A DNA stretch of 10,653 bases, from positions 1-10,653 of the forward strand of contig JAGLBF010000079.1 in assembly GCA_018260375.1 (NCBI GenBank), given 5' to 3'. Positions 7,252 to 10,653 of the stretch are shown piece by piece. The notes beneath the pieces are model-generated. The model had not been told where the DNA came from and made no database searches. It saw nothing but the letters and a program-made list of their open reading frames with translations. How positions within the stretch are numbered: position 1 is the stretch's first letter; each line of letters starts with the position of its first letter. The DNA is from Deinococcus sp. GTDB taxonomy: Bacteria; Deinococcota; Deinococci; Deinococcales; Deinococcaceae. Position numbers and translations under genes: made by a program.

Positions 7252-9417
7252 ATGACCACTACTTTTTTTGTCGGCCCTGTGGGACAAGATGTTGGGCTTT
7301 CTAGCGTAACACTGGGGCTGGCGCGTGCGCTGGCGCGTTTGGGGGCGAGCGTGGCGTTTCTCAAACCCATTGCCCAGGGGCACATTACAGGTGACCGCAG
7401 CACCATGTTTGCCCGCACCTTTCTCAAGTCAGCTCCTGACCCCTTGCCCCGCGCCCACGCCGAGGTGATGCTGGGGCGCCAACAAGAAGACGCGCTGATG
7501 GAAGAAGTGGTGGCCCTTGCCGAGCAAGCCGCACAGGGCGCAGATATATTGGTGGTAGAGGGGTTGTCATTGGTGGGTGGGCACGCCTACGCCGGTACCC
7601 TCAACGCGCTGGTATCGCGCACTTTGCGGGCTAACGCAGTGCTGGTGGCCTCACTGCGCGAGGTGAGCGGCGGTATTTTGGGCGACCAGATAGAAATCAC
7701 CGCCCGCGAATATGACCGCACAGACGGCGGTGGCCTGGCAGGACTGGTACTTAACCATGTACCCAACAGCACCGACTTTGGCGCGGCCCTCGCCGAGTTG
7801 CGGCGGCACGCGCCCAGTGTAGCCAGCGGAAAGTTGCCGCTGTTGGGCGTTATTGGCGAGCAAGCTGAGCTGTACGCCCCGCGCAGCAGTGACGTAGCGC
7901 GCAGTCTGGGGGCTAATATCATCAACGCAGGCGAAATCACCACTCGCCGCGTGCACAGCACGGTGGTATCAGCACGCAGTGCGCCCTATGTGGTTGACCT
8001 GTTGCGCCCGGGTGCGCTGGTGGTAGCTCCAGGTGACCGCGAAGACATCGTGATGGCGGCGAGCCTGGCCCACCTGTCAGGTATTCCGCTTGCGGGGCTT
8101 TTGCTTACCGCTGACACCCTGCCCGATGAGCCGATTAGCAGACTGTGCCGCACCGCGCTCACAGGAGACATGCCTGTGATGCAGGTGAACACCAATACCT
8201 ACCATACCGCCGAGCAACTGACGCGTATGGAGCGCAAGATTCCGCTGGATGACCATGAGCGCCTGGAGCGTACGCTGGAATTTATGGCAGACAGGCTTGA
8301 CATTCAGCCTCTGCGCGGCCTGATTGGACAACCCGGCGAAACCCGGATGACCCCGCCCGCCTTCAGGCACTACCTGATAGAGCAGTCGCGCCGTGCTGGT
8401 AAGCGCATTGTCTTGCCCGAAGGCGACGAGCCGCGCACGGTACGCGCCGCTGCACAGTGCCAAGAAAAAGGTATTGCCCAGTGCATTTTGCTCGCTCACC
8501 CCGACAAAGTGCGCCAGGTAGCTGAGGCTCAGGGCATCACTTTGCCAGAAGGCCTGCAAATGATTGACCCCGAAAGCCTGCGCGCCAAGTACATCAACCC
8601 GATGGTTGAGCTGCGTCAGAGCAAGGGCCTTACCGCTCCTCAGGCCGAGGCCCAACTGGAAGACCCGGTGGTACTAGGCACCATGATGCTGGCTCAGGGA
8701 GACGTAGACGGGCTGGTGTCGGGGGCCGTGCATACCACCGCCAACACGGTGCGCCCAGCGCTGCAACTGATCAAAACCGCCCCAGGCGCGGCGCTGGTGA
8801 GCAGCATCTTCTTTATGCTGATGCCCGAACAGGTGCTGGTGTACGGCGACGCCGCCATCAACCCCAACCCCAACGCGCAGGAACTTGCTGACATCGCCAT
8901 ACAGTCGGCAGACAGCGCGGCGGCTTTTGGCATAGAGCCGCGCGTCGCCATGCTGAGCTACTCCACAGGCACTTCGGGCAGTGGTCAAGATGTAGAAAAA
9001 GTAGCAGAAGCCACCAAGCTGGTGCGGCAGCGCCGCCCTGACCTGCTGGTAGACGGCCCGCTGCAGTACGACGCGGCGAGCGTGCTGAGCGTAGGCCAGC
9101 AAAAAGCCCCAGGCTCGCAGGTTGCAGGGCGCGCCACCGTATTTATTTTCCCCGACCTCAATACGGGCAACACCACCTATAAAGCCGTGCAGCGTTCGGC
9201 GGGCGTCAACGCGGTTGGGCCGATGTTGCAGGGCCTGCGCAAACCTGTCAACGACCTGTCACGCGGCGCACTGGTTGATGACATCGTGTACACCATTGCC
9301 CTGACCGCCATACAAGCTGTGCAAGTCGAGCAGCTTGCCGAGCAAGAGCTCAATAAGCAAAAGCAACTGGCGCTGTCCTCTGTTGCTGCCCAGGCCACCG
9401 AAGCTGCCGAGAGTTAA
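7252..9417 (+). CDS. pta: phosphate acetyltransferase
   Basis: Interconverts acetyl-CoA plus phosphate with acetyl phosphate plus CoA, normally paired with acetate kinase in acetate metabolism; cytoplasmic. From the ATG the product is 721 residues, like the long three-part enzyme of E. coli (714). Residues about 3-200 are the BioD/CobQ-like P-loop domain, starting with FFVGPVGQDVGLSS. About 215-330 is the DRTGG regulatory domain (LGANIINAGEITTRR, then ALVVAPGDRED). About 368-690 is the PTA_PTB catalytic domain, with RIVLPEGDEPRTVRAA, DGLVSGAVHTT, the SYSTGTSGSGQD active-site segment and PDLNTGNTTYKAVQR. A Gln/Ala/Glu-rich tail of about 30 residues follows. The frame is open back to a GTG at 7141, but that extension is encoded by the intergenic repeat and precedes the conserved start, so ATG 7252 is preferred. 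No ackA gene is adjacent. Confidence 0.95.
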   Translation: MTTTFFVGPVGQDVGLSSVTLGLARALARLGASVAFLKPIAQGHITGDRSTMFARTFLKSAPDPLPRAHAEVMLGRQQEDALMEEVVALAEQAAQGADILVVEGLSLVGGHAYAGTLNALVSRTLRANAVLVASLREVSGGILGDQIEITAREYDRTDGGGLAGLVLNHVPNSTDFGAALAELRRHAPSVASGKLPLLGVIGEQAELYAPRSSDVARSLGANIINAGEITTRRVHSTVVSARSAPYVVDLLRPGALVVAPGDREDIVMAASLAHLSGIPLAGLLLTADTLPDEPISRLCRTALTGDMPVMQVNTNTYHTAEQLTRMERKIPLDDHERLERTLEFMADRLDIQPLRGLIGQPGETRMTPPAFRHYLIEQSRRAGKRIVLPEGDEPRTVRAAAQCQEKGIAQCILLAHPDKVRQVAEAQGITLPEGLQMIDPESLRAKYINPMVELRQSKGLTAPQAEAQLEDPVVLGTMMLAQGDVDGLVSGAVHTTANTVRPALQLIKTAPGAALVSSIFFMLMPEQVLVYGDAAINPNPNAQELADIAIQSADSAAAFGIEPRVAMLSYSTGTSGSGQDVEKVAEATKLVRQRRPDLLVDGPLQYDAASVLSVGQQKAPGSQVAGRATVFIFPDLNTGNTTYKAVQRSAGVNAVGPMLQGLRKPVNDLSRGALVDDIVYTIALTAIQAVQVEQLAEQELNKQKQLALSSVAAQATEAAES

Positions 9418-9427
9418 AGGGAATGGA

Positions 9428-9500
9428 ATACAGATTCCGCTTGAACTCTGGTTAACAATGCGGTAAAAGAAGGCCAGTTCATCTCAGCCAGAGCGGGCGG
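9428..9500 (-). repeat. 70-bp intergenic repeat, copy 3 (reversed)
   Basis: Read on the minus strand it contains CTGGCCTTCTTTTACCGCAT and ends CGGAATCTGTAT (9428-9439 on the plus strand), closely matching copy 1 in its last 50 nt with no gap. Its head, CGCCCGCT, is separated from CTGGCC by about 14 extra nt, suggesting a small insertion or duplication. It starts 11 nt past the pta stop codon. Confidence 0.75.
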
Positions 9501-9523
9501 CTTGGGATATGCAGGTAGCGTCT

Positions 9524-9660
9524 CATACGGACTGCCGCTCCATTCCACCACAGTCGGAAAAGCGCCGCCTGCGGCTCCATACCGCACAGTCCGTATGCTG
9601 TTCCCACTCGCATCCGCTCGGATTGATTCGGCGTACTTCCGAATCAATCGGAATCCGTAT
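9524..9660. repeat. compound inverted-repeat element in the pta-efp spacer
   Basis: CATACGGACT (9524-9533) and AGTCCGTATG (9588-9597) are perfect 10-bp inverted arms. Between them are a short GCCGC/GCGGC hairpin and two similar direct motifs, GCCGCTCCATTCC (9535) and GCGGCTCCATACC (9571). A second perfect 11-bp inverted repeat, GATTGATTCGG (9621-9631) with CCGAATCAATC (9639-9649), follows. The element ends GAATCCGTAT (9651-9660), one base different from the 70-bp repeat terminus. It carries no open frame of note and resembles the short non-coding repeats typical of Deinococcus genomes. Confidence 0.65.
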
Positions 9661-9785
9661 CAGGGGCTTTGGGGTAAGGGCTCCTTTGCCGCCCTTTCCT
9701 CCCCTCCGCTTTTTCCTCTCCCTACTTCCCAAGATTGGCCCCGCCGCGCTAGACTGGCGAGCGTTGTCGCAGGTGGCTGCCCTCT

Positions 9786-9811
9786 GGCTTCTGTACTGCA
9801 GTATAGAAGCC
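9786..9811. promoter_or_regulatory. 26-bp near-perfect palindrome in the efp leader
   Basis: GGCTTCT and AGAAGCC are the ends of a 26-bp dyad centred on TACTGCAGTA. Twelve of 13 base pairs match, and the single exception (9793 with 9804) would be a G-U wobble in RNA. There is no spacer at the centre, which fits a dimeric DNA-binding protein better than a transcript hairpin. It lies 61 nt before the efp ATG. It does not match the Deinococcus radiation/desiccation response motif as I know it. Confidence 0.5.
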
Positions 9812-9872
9812 GTGCAAAAGTAAGCCCCCGACCCCGTAGCGGACAGTGAGCCGCAGGCAGAGGAGAACAAAT

Positions 9873-10430
9873 ATGATTAGCGTTACCGAACTGAGAAACG
9901 GCACCAAAGTAGAGATGGACGGCGGACTGTGGGAGTGTCTGGACTACTCGCACCTGAAGATGGGACGCGGCGGCGCCAAAGTCGTGACCAAATTTCGCAA
10001 CCTAGAGACAGGCAGCATTGTTGACCGCACCTTTAACAGCACCGAAAAATTGCAAGATATTTTTGTAGAAGGCAAGCCCATGCAGTACCTCTATAAAGAC
10101 GGTGAAGATTACCTCTTTATGGACATGGACACCTTTGAGCAAATCAGCTTGCCTCCTGTGCTGGCGGGCGACGCGGCTAAGTTCTTAAAAGAAAACATGG
10201 AAGTAGATGTAGCCATGTACGGCGACAAGGCCCTCAAAATCACCCTGCCCAACCAAGTGATTTTGCAAATTGTAGAAACAGACCCAGGTGTGCGCGGTGA
10301 CACCGTATCGGGCGGCACCAAGCCCGCCAAGCTGGAAAGTGGCGCGACCGTTCAGGTGCCGCTTTTCGTAGAGCAGGGTACCAGCATCAAAGTGGACACC
10401 CGCACGGGCGAATACCTCAGCCGCGCCTAG
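9873..10430 (+). CDS. efp: translation elongation factor P
   Basis: Binds between the P and E sites and promotes peptide bond formation at proline stretches; cytoplasmic. The product has 185 residues, the normal length. Residues 1-64 form the KOW-like N-terminal domain with the loop KMGRGGAK (29-36), whose tip is Arg32, as in Thermus. About 68-125 is the central OB domain and about 130-185 the C-terminal OB domain, with the EF-P signature at its end (VDTRTGEYLSRA). The ATG is preceded by GGAG (9862-9865) at 7 nt; an in-frame GTG at 9846 is rejected because conservation and the ribosome site both point to 9873. Tip Arg is rhamnosylated by EarP in some Proteobacteria. No earP, epmA or epmB lies in the window, so modification here is unknown. 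A strong terminator follows, so within this window it is a single-gene unit. Confidence 0.97.
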   Translation: MISVTELRNGTKVEMDGGLWECLDYSHLKMGRGGAKVVTKFRNLETGSIVDRTFNSTEKLQDIFVEGKPMQYLYKDGEDYLFMDMDTFEQISLPPVLAGDAAKFLKENMEVDVAMYGDKALKITLPNQVILQIVETDPGVRGDTVSGGTKPAKLESGATVQVPLFVEQGTSIKVDTRTGEYLSRA

Positions 10431-10445
10431 GCGCTCAGGCTGTGT

Positions 10446-10480
10446 AGGGCGGTGGGCTTTTTGGCCTGCCGCTCTTTTTT
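10446..10480 (+). terminator. rho-independent terminator of efp
   Basis: A 12-bp stem, AGGGCGGTGGGC (10446-10457) with GCCTGCCGCTCT (10464-10475), counts three G-U wobbles and encloses a 6-nt loop. It is followed directly by a T run to 10480. It begins 15 nt after the efp stop codon. Confidence 0.9.
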
Positions 10481-10507
10481 GTGCCCAGATTTGGTATTGC
10501 GTATAAT
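10479..10507 (+). promoter_or_regulatory. sigma70-type promoter leading out of the window
   Basis: TTGTGC (10479-10484) and a perfect TATAAT (10502-10507) are separated by 17 nt, directly behind the efp terminator. No open frame starts on this strand before the window ends, so its gene lies to the right. In several relatives efp is followed by the acetyl-CoA carboxylase genes, but that cannot be confirmed here. Confidence 0.55.
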
Positions 10508-10568
10508 TTATAGACTCCGCCTGATGCCAGTGCAGCCGCAAATGTGCCGCCTGCGTCACCGCGAAAAG

Positions 10569-10638
10569 CGTACTTGTTCCTACGCCCGCTGGCCTTCTTT
10601 CAGCGCGTTTTTCAGCAAGGTTCGGGCAGAATCTGTAG
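10569..10638 (+). repeat. 70-bp intergenic repeat, copy 4
   Basis: It starts CGTACTTGTTCCTACGC as in copy 2, continues CCGCTGGCCTTCTTT as in copy 1, and has CAGCAAGGTTCGGG before the terminal GAATCTGTAG. It lies downstream of the putative promoter at 10479, so it may be within the leader of the next gene. Confidence 0.75.
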
Positions 10639-10653
10639 AGTCTTTTACCCTTA

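Noticed and set aside
9524..9660. CRISPR array
   Set aside because: Repeats are inverted and modular, not regularly spaced direct repeats, and no cas gene is nearby.
9786..9811. Radiation/desiccation response motif (RDRM) upstream of efp
   Set aside because: The palindrome is 26 bp centred on TACTGCAGTA and does not match the TTATG-type 17-bp RDRM consensus known from Deinococcus.
9502..9870. Several overlapping frames of 77-115 aa in the pta-efp spacer, on both strands
   Set aside because: They run through inverted repeats and a polypyrimidine tract, overlap each other in several frames and match no family I know. The spacer is better explained as repeats and regulatory DNA.

Overview
This window looks like a chromosomal housekeeping segment of a Deinococcus-type bacterium (phylum Deinococcota). 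The evidence is a Thermus/Deinococcus-style EF-P with arginine at the tip of its first domain, a five-domain S1 protein with a Gln/Ala-rich N-terminus, genes that start at or just after a TANNNT box with no Shine-Dalgarno sequence, fairly GC-rich genes with occasional TTG and GTG starts, and many short intergenic repeats. The genus is an inference; no rRNA marker is present.

Layout from left to right: (1) A short tail with a repeat fragment and a strong hairpin (105-146) that ends rpsA, which lies on the minus strand (182-2116, ribosomal protein S1). (2) An intergenic region with the rpsA promoter on the minus strand and a near-consensus promoter on the plus strand. The plus promoter is followed by a 14-bp triplicated leader, tRNA-Gln(CUG) at 2451-2521 and its terminator. 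(3) trxB (thioredoxin reductase, 2766-3776), preceded by a markedly AT-rich, symmetric promoter region. (4) A PLP-dependent decarboxylase on the minus strand (4010-5452), divergent from an Lrp/AsnC regulator (5553-6026). (5) A protein of the kind labelled quinate 5-dehydrogenase in Deinococci (6167-7120). (6) pta, the three-part phosphate acetyltransferase (7252-9417). (7) A 455-bp repeat-rich spacer, then efp (9873-10430) with a textbook terminator and a new promoter leading out of the window.

The genes do not form one pathway. They are mainly single transcription units: translation (S1, tRNA-Gln, EF-P), redox (TrxB), acetyl-CoA/acetyl phosphate metabolism (Pta), and a probable local regulatory pair (decarboxylase plus AsnC-type regulator). 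I see no phage, transposase, CRISPR, toxin-antitoxin or defence system.

The least explained content is between the genes. Four copies of a roughly 70-bp repeat end in GAATCTGTAT or a close variant (3904, 7151, 9428 reversed, 10569), and a fragment lies at 62-82. A compound inverted-repeat element at 9524-9660 ends in the related GAATCCGTAT. A 26-bp near-perfect palindrome sits in the efp leader. One repeat copy lies directly upstream of the apparently leaderless pta promoter.
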